64,000 bases of DNA from positions 1 through 64,000 of the IMG/VR virus record IMGVR_UViG_3300004457_000028, one strand, 5' to 3'. Of this stretch, positions 50,736-58,952 are shown piece after piece. Source of the stretch: a virus. The notes under the pieces were generated by a model. The model had not been told where the DNA came from, ran no database searches, and saw only the letters and a list, made by a program, of their open reading frames with translations. How positions within the stretch are numbered: the first letter of the stretch is position 1; each line of letters begins with the position of its first letter. A program made the translations under genes and the position numbers.

Positions 50736-52280
50736 GTGTCAGCGTTTGATACTGCGTGGTTTTTGATTAAAGCACCCATGTGGTATGGAGACGATGAAGA
50801 AAAACCACCTGCTAATCCTCGTTATGACATGCTTGAGCACATGTCGTGGGGATTAGACCCAAACTCATGGCAGCAAGCGTGGGAATCCGAAGACGGAAAC
50901 GCTCGTGCTATTGTCAAACCTGACCATAACGAAGGTAACTGGCTTATCTCTCATTACGAAATCAAAGATAATGAGTCTGCACAGGGACATGGTAGAGGAA
51001 CTCAGTATCTTCAAGAATTAAAATCTACACTTAGACCCGACGAAGAGCCTGAGATTCATGAGCACCCTTACGATTTTCATGTGACTCATGTAGAACCATC
51101 AGCCGTAGGATTTTGGGAAAAAATGGTAGACAGAGGCGTAATTGACGGGGCGCACGAAACATCATGGGTGCGAAAAACTCCTGACGGTGATGAGCATTTT
51201 ACCCACCCCTACAACCACGAATCAAAGAAACCATACAAACCTCAAATGATTGCTAAAGATGATAGGACAATGGATGTTTGGAAGCGGCGAGCACGCAATA
51301 TGGGTTTAGGAGATGTCCCATACGATTTCTTAGACAGGGACAGCAGTTCAGTGCAAAACTGGAAAGGAGATAGAGAGGGCAAAATAGGTCACGGTGCTAA
51401 CCGATATGCATTAGTTGGTGACAAAACTGTAGAAAAGATTCCTAACACCTTTGGTAGAGGACAGGACAAATCTTCGTTGGCTATGATAAACGCTCTTGCT
51501 TCACTCGGTTATCCTATTATTCCTGAGACACCAATCGGCACAGACAACCCTCGCTTTTTCCCGACTGAGCAAGCCAAAGTAGACAGGAGTGATAATCTAA
51601 TACCAAATCATCTTGTTGAACCTGATGATATAGATGAGTTTAACAGAATAAAAGGTAAGTTTGACCAAGACCTACTTGACCTTGATTTTGAAGTTGCTCA
51701 AGAATCTCCACTCGGACAGGCGTTAGATGTAGGGGACATTTACGAAAATGAAGACAATGTTGGCTACAAAGATGGTAAACTCATGGCGATTGACCCATAT
51801 ATAGGTCACTTACATGACCTAAACAGGTTTGGACAAGATTTGAGTCAAATGACTGGGCCAATTTCTTCTAAAAATACAATTTATCAAAACAGACAAATGC
51901 CGAGTAGACACTCAAATTACGGTGGCACAGAGCGACGAGAATACAAGAACAATAAATTGTATCAAGGATTTCAAAATGTAGACCCGATGCAGTTTAATTC
52001 TTTTAATCAACTCTATCATGACAAAGAACAATTCAAACCGTGGGATGCTGTTGAAGAAAAACTGTTTAGTGACCCTCAATCATTTGGTCAATACGCTCCT
52101 AATTCTAATCAAATGCAACAATTAACTCAACACATGGATAAAGATAATGCAAACTACAAAAATGTAGGCGCTGCGTTAGATTGGATGAACACCCCTCCTG
52201 AGCAAAAGCGCTTGTTTGAGTTTGGTGATGACACTCACGCACGAAGATACCGTAACATGTTGGCATCTTTGAATTACTGA
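50736..52280 (+). CDS. Tagged GNAT acetyltransferase plus kinase-like protein
   Basis: A 514-residue protein with a GTG start. Residues 3-12 (AFDTAWFLIK) are the tag. Residues about 55-140 look like a GNAT fold: AQGHGRGTQYLQEL (82-95) is the acetyl-CoA loop and EPSAVGFWEKMVDRG the terminal motif. Residues 217-360 recall a small kinase fold: GHGANRYALVGDKTVEKI as glycine loop and lysine strand, and DIYENEDNVGYKDGKLM then AIDP as catalytic loop and metal site. The last 150 residues are Asn/Gln-rich. A virion-borne effector that modifies host proteins is inferred. Confidence 0.6.
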   Translation: MSAFDTAWFLIKAPMWYGDDEEKPPANPRYDMLEHMSWGLDPNSWQQAWESEDGNARAIVKPDHNEGNWLISHYEIKDNESAQGHGRGTQYLQELKSTLRPDEEPEIHEHPYDFHVTHVEPSAVGFWEKMVDRGVIDGAHETSWVRKTPDGDEHFTHPYNHESKKPYKPQMIAKDDRTMDVWKRRARNMGLGDVPYDFLDRDSSSVQNWKGDREGKIGHGANRYALVGDKTVEKIPNTFGRGQDKSSLAMINALASLGYPIIPETPIGTDNPRFFPTEQAKVDRSDNLIPNHLVEPDDIDEFNRIKGKFDQDLLDLDFEVAQESPLGQALDVGDIYENEDNVGYKDGKLMAIDPYIGHLHDLNRFGQDLSQMTGPISSKNTIYQNRQMPSRHSNYGGTERREYKNNKLYQGFQNVDPMQFNSFNQLYHDKEQFKPWDAVEEKLFSDPQSFGQYAPNSNQMQQLTQHMDKDNANYKNVGAALDWMNTPPEQKRLFEFGDDTHARRYRNMLASLNY

Positions 52281-52318
52281 CCGCTACTCTTTTATCAAGC
52301 AACATCGTGGGATGAACG

Positions 52319-53206
52319 ATGACCGCTTTCTCCGATGCCTTTTACATCTTGAAAAATGAGCACTTTTTTGATATTGCATACAACGATTTAGTTGAAAAAG
52401 GTAAAGCAGAGGAGTTTATTCAACTTCAACAGCGAAGACAATTTGTTCTTGATAATGAAAACTCACCTGACCCTGCTATGCGTCAAGCGGCTGAAGACGA
52501 ATATCAGAAACTCATGCAAGAAATGAGTGCGAGAAGGGGACAACAACCAATGGGTGGCCCTGAAGGGCCAGTCGGTGAAGGCGCTGCTATGGGCCAAATG
52601 TCTCAACCACCAATGTCTCAAGCCAGTCCATTAGAGAAGGCTTGGGGATTCTTGAAAAAGAATGTAGTTGGTCATCAAGATGGTCAAGAATACAATATGC
52701 CTGACCCTATCTCATCAATGGCTCAACGCCAACAAGTGCCTGAGACGATGACTCAAACTACACAAACACCTGCTCCGGGTATGTTTGGTCGTTTCAAACA
52801 ACCAGTAACTAACACGGCTGAAATCCCAACTGGTCAAATGTCTCTCGGTCAAAGAGAAGGCCCAGTTCAACCAAATGCACCTCACCCAATGGGAGGGACA
52901 AATATAGGACAAGCACCGGGCGCAGAAGTAACTCGTGCTCCACGCCCCGGCCCTTTCAAACCCACCAGCAGTGACCCGATGGGACATGAAGGCCCATCTT
53001 TTCAAACAAGTCTTTCAGGACAAGGCTACTACACTAACGAACAGGGCGAAGCGGTAACTGACAATGTATATGACAGAAAAAACATGTCACGGATGGGGAA
53101 TGACGACTTTGACCTACCCGTTGGGCAAGCGCCAAGATGGATGAGTAGTCAAGATACACCCGATGGTTCGTATGGCGACCAGTTTAACCCAAACCGACAG
53201 TTTTGA
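52319..53206 (+). CDS. Tagged virion protein, Pro/Gln/Gly-rich, 295 residues
   Basis: N-terminal tag AFSDAFYILK (3-12) and internal tag SPLEKAWGFLKK (103-114). Most of the chain is Pro/Gly/Gln/Met-rich and probably disordered. Short helices (EEFIQLQQRRQFVLDNE) follow the first tag. No enzyme motif. A scaffold- or internal-protein role is inferred from the tags and neighbours. Confidence 0.7.
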   Translation: MTAFSDAFYILKNEHFFDIAYNDLVEKGKAEEFIQLQQRRQFVLDNENSPDPAMRQAAEDEYQKLMQEMSARRGQQPMGGPEGPVGEGAAMGQMSQPPMSQASPLEKAWGFLKKNVVGHQDGQEYNMPDPISSMAQRQQVPETMTQTTQTPAPGMFGRFKQPVTNTAEIPTGQMSLGQREGPVQPNAPHPMGGTNIGQAPGAEVTRAPRPGPFKPTSSDPMGHEGPSFQTSLSGQGYYTNEQGEAVTDNVYDRKNMSRMGNDDFDLPVGQAPRWMSSQDTPDGSYGDQFNPNRQF

Positions 53207-53258
53207 TGTCGCTTCTTAAGCGATATGCTTTTGTTTAGGTATGACTTGGCGTTAGTTA

Positions 53259-54446
53259 ATGCCGAGTGAGAACTATGACTTTGTGCCGTGGGATTCTCCC
53301 GACGACATTGAGAAGTTTGTTCCGGCTCTTTTAGCGGGAGCAAGAGCGTTAGCACCAAAAATAGCAGGTAAACTTGGTGGTATGAAAACAGCAACTGGTG
53401 GTTTTTTACAAGGCGCAAAAAAGAAAATAGGCGATGTCGCCAGTAAAGTTGGTATCAAAGGTGGTGGCGCAGCAACAATTGCTACTGAGGGTGCGGCCAG
53501 TGCTACTAAAACAGCGGCCAGTGCTGCGAATGAAGCAGTAGCGTCTGCTGCCCCTAAACCTGACTTGGGAACAAAGATGCCAACTGCTGAGGTTTCTACT
53601 CCTGAACCACCTGCTGCTGAACCAGCAGTTGAAACTCCTGAACCTACAGAACCAAGTGGGAGTGCTGGTAAGAAGAACGATTACAAAAAAGTCGGTATGC
53701 AATTGGCTCAACAAATGCAAGCAGGTGCTGCTCAAAGAAAACAAGCGCAAGAGCAAAGGGCGGCTGATATGGCTCGCCGTGGTGCATCAGTGCAAACTGG
53801 TGAGGCGATGGATATTGCTTGGCGGTTGTTGAAGCGTGATTTGTCCGAGATGACAGATTATGAAATAGACCGAGCAAGGTTCGCTAATGATAATCCGGAA
53901 CTTCAAAGTGAAGAAAGAACAAGGGCTATGGACAGAATGGCAGAGTTTGCTCGTCAAAATGTCACACCGTTTGATTACGGAGATGAAGTTGAAGAAGCGT
54001 ATGACGATATAGGCGACCAAGACCATTCGGATTATTTCGGTGAAGACATAGACTCTAATGAGTTGTATCAGTATATTTTAGAAAATGCAGGTCAAGAAGC
54101 GGCGCAAAACTATGTTCAACAATACAAAGACGCTCGTGCAAAGTATGGAGGTAATGCCGCAACTATGGGTCAGTTGGATAACTACGGAATAAGTAACCAA
54201 GGTGATGCAAACGACTTCATAGAAAGTCGTGAAAGAATGACAGGTGACATGCGTAACATCATGCCGAATGACGAAACTGTATTTGACGCTTATCCTTATC
54301 CCGAAGGAGTAGTGTATAACAATAAGTTGTCACCTCCGTTTACCACCACTCCTGAAAACGAATCTAATTTTCAAATGAAATATACAGGCGAACCAATGGA
54401 CATCGCCTATCAGTTGTTGAAAAACTGGGAGGGGACTACACAATGA
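53259..54446 (+). CDS. Tagged virion protein, 395 residues
   Basis: Residues about 20-65 are an amphipathic, membrane-active-looking stretch (FVPALLAGARALAPKIAGKL, GGMKTATGGFLQGAKKKIG). An Ala/Pro/Glu linker follows. Tags lie at 183-192 (AMDIAWRLLK) and 379-388 (PMDIAYQLLK), at the middle and end, not the start. The C-terminal part is acidic. Processing at the tags would release a membrane-active N-terminal peptide; this is speculation. Confidence 0.7.
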   Translation: MPSENYDFVPWDSPDDIEKFVPALLAGARALAPKIAGKLGGMKTATGGFLQGAKKKIGDVASKVGIKGGGAATIATEGAASATKTAASAANEAVASAAPKPDLGTKMPTAEVSTPEPPAAEPAVETPEPTEPSGSAGKKNDYKKVGMQLAQQMQAGAAQRKQAQEQRAADMARRGASVQTGEAMDIAWRLLKRDLSEMTDYEIDRARFANDNPELQSEERTRAMDRMAEFARQNVTPFDYGDEVEEAYDDIGDQDHSDYFGEDIDSNELYQYILENAGQEAAQNYVQQYKDARAKYGGNAATMGQLDNYGISNQGDANDFIESRERMTGDMRNIMPNDETVFDAYPYPEGVVYNNKLSPPFTTTPENESNFQMKYTGEPMDIAYQLLKNWEGTTQ

Positions 54447-54619
54447 CAGCATTTGACAACGCTTGGGATTACCTTGAAAAGAAACTATGCCCGAAAGGTA
54501 AAGCAGCAGCAAAGCGTAAGTTTGATGTTTACCCATCAGCGTATGCAAATGGATATGCTGTGCAAGTTTGTCAAGGTAAAATTGGCGTAGGTAAGAAAAA
54601 GAAGGGGAAAAAGAAATGA
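54443..54619 (+). CDS. Tagged small basic protein, 58 residues
   Basis: ATG at 54443 overlaps the upstream stop as ATGA. MTAFDNAWDYLEKKLCPKGK has the tag at 3-12, then AAAKRKFDVYPSAYANGYAV and a Lys-rich end. The VYPSAYANGYA segment recurs in small basic phage proteins of unknown role. Likely internal, perhaps DNA-binding. Confidence 0.7.
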   Translation: MTAFDNAWDYLEKKLCPKGKAAAKRKFDVYPSAYANGYAVQVCQGKIGVGKKKKGKKK

Positions 54620-54927
54620 CACGCTGCACTTGTCATGATGTTCTCATTGTCAAAGACCTGAAAAGGTGGTTTGATGAAAAGTGGGTTGATGTCAGTCGTA
54701 AAGACAAAGACGGTAAACACCCACCATGCGGTAGGAACAAAGCAAAGAAATCCAGTAAGGGTTATCCAAAATGCAGACCAAGTGTAAAGGTCAGCAATAA
54801 AACTCCAAAAACTTCAGGCTCAATGTCAGAAGGACAAAAATCCGCTGCTACAAAACGCAAGCGCTCAAAGAAACAAGGCGTAGGTGGAAAGCCTACTATA
54901 GTCAAAATGGTTGGAGTGATACGATGA
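54616..54927 (+). CDS. Small basic protein of a recurrent phage family, 103 residues
   Basis: ATG overlaps the previous stop (ATGA). LKRWFDEKWVDVSRKDKDG, then CGRNKAKKSSKGYPKCRPS is a pattern found in short basic phage proteins of unknown function. Very Lys-rich, isoelectric point clearly high. It lacks the tag but sits between two tagged genes. DNA condensation in the capsid is a reasonable guess. Confidence 0.7.
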   Translation: MTRCTCHDVLIVKDLKRWFDEKWVDVSRKDKDGKHPPCGRNKAKKSSKGYPKCRPSVKVSNKTPKTSGSMSEGQKSAATKRKRSKKQGVGGKPTIVKMVGVIR

Positions 54928-55238
54928 CGGCATTTGAGACAGCATGGGATGTTATTGAAAAGGGCAAAAAAAAGTCCAAACCATTCCACGGTTACAATCC
55001 AAACAAGCATAGTAAAAAAGGTGGACTAAATGCCAAAGGTCGTGCTACTGCTAAGCGTGAAACAGGTGCAAACCTCAAACCCCCTGTTACTAAAAAACCA
55101 AGTTCACTCAAACCCGGTAGTAAGTCGGCAAAGCGTCGTAAATCATTTTGTGCTCGTATGAGTGGAATGAAAGGTGCAACTTCTAAAAAGGGCAAACTCA
55201 CTCCTAAAGGTGCATCATTAAAGAGGTGGAACTGTTGA
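54924..55238 (+). CDS. Tagged small basic protein, 104 residues
   Basis: MTAFETAWDVIEKGKKKSKP carries the tag at 3-12. Then KKGGLNAKGRATAKRETGAN, RRKSFCARMSGMKGA and LTPKGASLKRWNC follow, a pattern of Gly/Lys-rich small phage proteins that may bind DNA. ATG overlaps the upstream stop (ATGA). An internal nucleoid-like protein is inferred. Confidence 0.75.
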   Translation: MTAFETAWDVIEKGKKKSKPFHGYNPNKHSKKGGLNAKGRATAKRETGANLKPPVTKKPSSLKPGSKSAKRRKSFCARMSGMKGATSKKGKLTPKGASLKRWNC

Positions 55239-55393
55239 AAGATAAATGCTGCTGTGGGGCTACAAAAAGCACTCCTTGTGAGTGTATGAAGAAAGATATT
55301 CAGTGCTCGGCTAAAGCCCCCAAGTGTCCTTGTTACAAACTTTTAGACAAGCAAACTGGGAAAACAAAAGTAGCGGTGAAGAAATATGCCTAA
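55235..55393 (+). CDS. Cys-rich small protein with TTG start, 52 residues
   Basis: TTG at 55235 overlaps the upstream stop as TTGA. KDKCCCGATKSTPCECMKKD, then QCSAKAPKCPCYKLL gives eight Cys, able to bind two zinc ions or an Fe-S cluster. Its end overlaps the next ATG by 8 bases. No tag. Unknown function. Confidence 0.6.
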   Translation: MKDKCCCGATKSTPCECMKKDIQCSAKAPKCPCYKLLDKQTGKTKVAVKKYA

Positions 55394-56975
55394 CATTGGT
55401 GTCATTCGTAAAGGCCCAGTATACCCAGCCTTTGGGTTGGATAACTTCAATCAATATATTGCACCGCTTGGTCAGGCAATCAACCAAGGACACGATAGTT
55501 TTGAGCATGTAAACCCCAATGGTGGTGATAGAACTTATTTGAATCAACAAATTAGCAGTAGAATTAACGCAGGTGTTACTGGGAATATACCTGTTTTTGA
55601 TAACCTCTCTCTTCAACACGATGCAGATGAGAAAAAACAATTTGAAATGAACTCTCATTATCAATTAGAACATCTAATGAGAACTGCTCCGCACATGTTT
55701 AGTGATATAGGAGTAAACCAAAGAATGTTTTTACAAACAGGTGTAATACCTCAAGGTTGGAATAGTAACCCTGCTATGTCATTACCATTTGAAGACAAAA
55801 AGCGTGTTCGTAATACTAAAACTGGAACTTATGATTTTCACAGTCAAAGAAATATACCTGAACGACGACACCCACTGGTAGTAAAACCACACGATATAGG
55901 AATGGTTTACGAGCGAGGCCGTGACAATAGATTTTCACCAGTTACCTCTACACCCACTCCTATGTGGCTTGCTGGTGCAAAGTCAAAACATCTTACAGCA
56001 AGACCATTAGGAGTTGAACAAAACTCAATGCCAAAACATCACGAACTGGAAATCTATGACCGCCATAATAGACATAACACAGCGAATGGTTTCAAACCCG
56101 GAATGACAATGCCTATACAAGCACAAGTTTTGAGACATTCTCATAAGAAACCTGAAGTTCGTGAAGAAGTAGAGCCAGCAGAGCCAGTAGAGTTAGAAGA
56201 AGGAAAGAGACTGAGTGGGGATTTACCTATTTCACTAAAGACTCATTTCAAAACTGGTAAGAATAGCGTTGGAGTAAAAGGCAAGATTCCGGCTAAGTGG
56301 GCTAATGAGGGTAATCCAAACAGTTTACCTCGTAGAATCGCAAACATAAATGATGCACATGATGCTGAAATGATTAGTGATGAAGATAAAAAAACTCTTT
56401 TGACCTTTCTCTTACAACATTCTATAGAAAGTGGACACTTAAACATGCAAGATTTAACAGGTCAATTTAATCGTAAAAAATGGAATGTCGCTGACGATGA
56501 TGCATACAGTGCTGCTCTTATGGAGATACAAAAGGCTCGTTTTGAAAGAATTACAGACTTGCTATTGAAGGAGCGTAAATCACCTGAAGCCATGCGTCGT
56601 AAGAAAGAATACGATACCAAATACGAGGCTTCTCCTGATAGAGTCAAGTATAGAGAGGATTTGAATAGAGAGCGACACAAGCGTGGTATGTATGGCGACC
56701 ACTCTCACCGTGACATTTCACACACCGAAGGTGGTAAATTGACAGTAGAAGACGAGCATAAGAACAGAGCAAGACATTTCAAAGACAAAGGGACACTACG
56801 ACCTATCACAAAAGGAATCAAGCAAGACCTTGAATTGCTTAGAAACTTAATGGCTGGGCCTATGGATGAGCAAGATAAATCAATAGCACAGGCTTTACTG
56901 ACTTCTTTAGACGACTACCATCAAGAAGAAAATGTAGAAAGTAGAAAAGAATTGATGCATCCTTATCCATTCTAA
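55386..56975 (+). CDS. Unknown protein with HNH-like C-terminal motif, 529 residues
   Basis: Mostly unrecognised, with strands and Asn/His-rich loops in the first 300 residues. Residues about 420-475 (YDTKYEASPDRVKYREDLNR, then GMYGDHSHRDISHTEG, then DEHKNRARHF) have the spacing of an HNH nuclease with D-x-S-H and N-x-x-x-H. It could be a virion-associated or packaging nuclease, or merely a structural protein. It lacks the tag. Confidence 0.5.
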   Translation: MPNIGVIRKGPVYPAFGLDNFNQYIAPLGQAINQGHDSFEHVNPNGGDRTYLNQQISSRINAGVTGNIPVFDNLSLQHDADEKKQFEMNSHYQLEHLMRTAPHMFSDIGVNQRMFLQTGVIPQGWNSNPAMSLPFEDKKRVRNTKTGTYDFHSQRNIPERRHPLVVKPHDIGMVYERGRDNRFSPVTSTPTPMWLAGAKSKHLTARPLGVEQNSMPKHHELEIYDRHNRHNTANGFKPGMTMPIQAQVLRHSHKKPEVREEVEPAEPVELEEGKRLSGDLPISLKTHFKTGKNSVGVKGKIPAKWANEGNPNSLPRRIANINDAHDAEMISDEDKKTLLTFLLQHSIESGHLNMQDLTGQFNRKKWNVADDDAYSAALMEIQKARFERITDLLLKERKSPEAMRRKKEYDTKYEASPDRVKYREDLNRERHKRGMYGDHSHRDISHTEGGKLTVEDEHKNRARHFKDKGTLRPITKGIKQDLELLRNLMAGPMDEQDKSIAQALLTSLDDYHQEENVESRKELMHPYPF

Positions 56976-57084
56976 CTTGTCTAACTTGTCCGATGTATTG
57001 TTTACACAATATACTGTATTTACTATTCTTCTAAATGTATAGACTATACAACGGACAACAAGGACAACACCCCCAGTAACCTTT
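56976..57084. repeat. Inverted repeat element C (two 31-bp arms)
   Basis: Arms lie at 56977-57007 and 57037-57067, with a 29-bp AT-rich spacer (ATATACTGTATTTACTATTC). Both arms have TTGTC outer ends, GTCCG cores and TACAC/TATAC inner ends. The gene downstream starts 17 bases after. It lies between a virion gene and a membrane-protein gene. Confidence 0.8.
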
Positions 57085-57702
57085 ATGATGACCCCCGCAG
57101 TGGACAGACCAGTGGACATTATGGATAATCAAGACCATCACGATGCAGAAATACGCCTCATGGGACTAATTTTGGCTCAAAGCACACTGGTTGGAGTAGC
57201 GGTTGGAATCTTTGACGCAAGGGTTTGGCTAACACAAGACAGTGTTTGGATAAATGGTTTCACTTATGCGATGGGTGCATTCTTTGTTCAAGGTATAGCA
57301 TACTACTTCTTTAAGATGTTCTTTGAGCAAAACCTACAAGAAAAGGTAAGACATGGTAACATGGAAAAGCAAAGGAATAATCAATACAGGAGTATGCAAA
57401 CTCAATTTGATAATCGTAGAGCCGACATGGAAATGCGTATGCAAGAAGCACAACTTGAGCGTGAATTACGCTGGATGGAAAATAACCCCGGTAAGATGCC
57501 GCCAAGTTGGGGTGTTCAGGGTGGTGCTCAATCTATGGTAGGTTTTTACGACCAACAAGGTGGGGCTGCTGCTTCTTTTGACGGTAGTAGGATTCCTACT
57601 CATGAGGCTAAGATTTTACAACCACTTACTCTTGGAGTAGAAGAAGACATACCATTGAAGAAAGATGGCACGCCTGATAAAAGATTTGAAAAGAAATCTT
57701 GA
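57085..57702 (+). CDS. Two-TM membrane protein with coiled-coil tail
   Basis: Start may be 57085, 57088 or 57121. Two hydrophobic helices (LMGLILAQSTLVGVAVGIF and GFTYAMGAFFVQGIAYYFF) near residues 25-80 are followed by a long charged coiled coil (RSMQTQFDNRRADMEMRMQE) and a hydrophilic end. It could anchor something to the host or virion membrane. No family recognised. Confidence 0.7.
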   Translation: MMTPAVDRPVDIMDNQDHHDAEIRLMGLILAQSTLVGVAVGIFDARVWLTQDSVWINGFTYAMGAFFVQGIAYYFFKMFFEQNLQEKVRHGNMEKQRNNQYRSMQTQFDNRRADMEMRMQEAQLERELRWMENNPGKMPPSWGVQGGAQSMVGFYDQQGGAAASFDGSRIPTHEAKILQPLTLGVEEDIPLKKDGTPDKRFEKKS

Positions 57703-57715
57703 GTGAGGTTTACTC

Positions 57716-57973
57716 ATGGGCCGAATCTTTCGCACTCCTTCTGATGATGCTACTGAAAGCACGCTGCGTGCTATTCACATAGCAAATACCGTTGATAATG
57801 CATACGAAAGAACTTGGGGTTGGGTAAAGACTATCCTTGCCTCCGGTATTACATGTGTAGTAGTAAGTGGTATTGAGTTTTACAATCCTGAGTTCAGTAT
57901 ATACGAAAATACAGTAGACTGGGCCGTTGAAAAACTTGAAGACTTAATCAATTGGTTAAAGTGGTGGGATTGA
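57716..57973 (+). CDS. Single-TM protein, 85 residues
   Basis: An N-terminal charged helix, then one membrane helix (WVKTILASGITCVVVSGIEF) and a Trp-rich amphipathic end (VEKLEDLINWLKWWD). It sits between the two-TM protein and the GTPase, four bases upstream of the latter, so the three may form a membrane complex. Confidence 0.65.
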   Translation: MGRIFRTPSDDATESTLRAIHIANTVDNAYERTWGWVKTILASGITCVVVSGIEFYNPEFSIYENTVDWAVEKLEDLINWLKWWD

Positions 57974-57976
57974 TTC

Positions 57977-58699
57977 ATGGTAGACCCCGGTGGCACTGCA
58001 TTGGTAGGTGCAGCGATGTGGGGTCAGCATATTTACAATTCATATAAACCAAGAAGAGTCGGTATCTACGGAGCACCTCTCGTTGGTAAAACAACTCTTG
58101 ACCGCTATCTTACTACTCCGGGTGAAATGGAAGAGATAGAAGAAGAAGATAGAACTACTCATAGTCGTATACTGAAATTAGGTAATTACAGAATGCCTAA
58201 ACCAACAAGAAAAAGAATTGGTTGGAATGGTGAGAAGAGAGTCGTATATTCATCAGACATAGGTGGACAAGAGAGGTTTTGGAATCTTTGGATTGAAGAC
58301 ATGGTAACTCGTGGAGTAGAAGCCGTAGTTTACATTTTTGACGATAGGGCTTTCAAAGGTGGAGATGAAAGCATAAAACAAATTGCTGGTTTTCGTTATC
58401 TTGTAGATTGTTTAATACAAAGAAATTATCGCTATCGTTCAGTATGGGCGAGATTCAAAGGTAGAAAGTATCACCCAAGAGTGGTTATGCTTGTAGCGAA
58501 TAAAGCAGATAGATTCTTTGATGAAACCGCATCTAAACTTTGGCATGAGGGTCGTATAGGTGAACATAAGATTTTTGACCCATTTAGAGATGACTTAATC
58601 AGGCTACAAAAAGCAGGTATTCCTACTCGTAGGTCATTCATGGCTACAAGGATTGGATGGAATGTAGAAAAGACAATGGTGAGCCTTTTAACATCTTGA
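57977..58699 (+). CDS. Ras/Arf-like small GTPase
   Basis: A 240-residue GTPase. G1 is YGAPLVGKTT (residues 31-40), G3 SDIGGQERFWNLW (93-105, D-x-x-G-Q), G4 VANKADRF (173-180, N-K-x-D) and a G5-like FMATRIGWNVE near 223. Switch I is probably in 45-62, rich in Glu. D-I-G-G-Q-E-R-F is typical of Arf/Rab-type GTPases. A 25-residue N-terminal extension precedes the P-loop. It would switch a membrane-linked process, with the adjoining TM proteins as candidate partners. Confidence 0.85.
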   Translation: MVDPGGTALVGAAMWGQHIYNSYKPRRVGIYGAPLVGKTTLDRYLTTPGEMEEIEEEDRTTHSRILKLGNYRMPKPTRKRIGWNGEKRVVYSSDIGGQERFWNLWIEDMVTRGVEAVVYIFDDRAFKGGDESIKQIAGFRYLVDCLIQRNYRYRSVWARFKGRKYHPRVVMLVANKADRFFDETASKLWHEGRIGEHKIFDPFRDDLIRLQKAGIPTRRSFMATRIGWNVEKTMVSLLTS

Positions 58700-58754
58700 C
58701 CAAAAAAGTGACCCCATAGGTAGCCTTTTGAATAACAACTCTTTCGGTGTAAAT

Positions 58755-58952
58755 ATGTCAAGCAAGAAATCGTCTACTACTTTGGTGTCCACTGGTGGTG
58801 GGAGTCGTAGCCTAAGAACAACTGTTCCTATGTTTATTGTAGAACATTTTGGTCTTACTGCTGGAGATGATGTTAATTGGAGATTTACTGTTCAAGAGGG
58901 ACAGATTGTAGTAGTCATGACACCTACGGCTGAGCAGGTCGTGGTAGAATGA
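58755..58952 (+). CDS. AbrB/SpoVT-like DNA-binding protein
   Basis: ATG at 58755 is chosen over an upstream TTG at 58728. The 65-residue product has Ser/Thr-rich N-terminus, then SLRTTVPMFIVEHFGLTAGD and DDVNWRFTVQEGQIVVVM, the swapped-hairpin pattern of AbrB-type regulators (L-R-x-T-V-P, then G-L-x-x-G-D). It may bind a viral promoter, for example near element C, 1.7 kb away. Overlaps the next gene as ATGATG. Confidence 0.8.
   Translation: MSSKKSSTTLVSTGGGSRSLRTTVPMFIVEHFGLTAGDDVNWRFTVQEGQIVVVMTPTAEQVVVE

Noticed and set aside
15990-57067. The three inverted elements as MITE-like transposons
   Set aside because: Only the arms are shared; spacers differ in sequence and length and no target duplications are evident, so protein-binding or recombination sites fit better.
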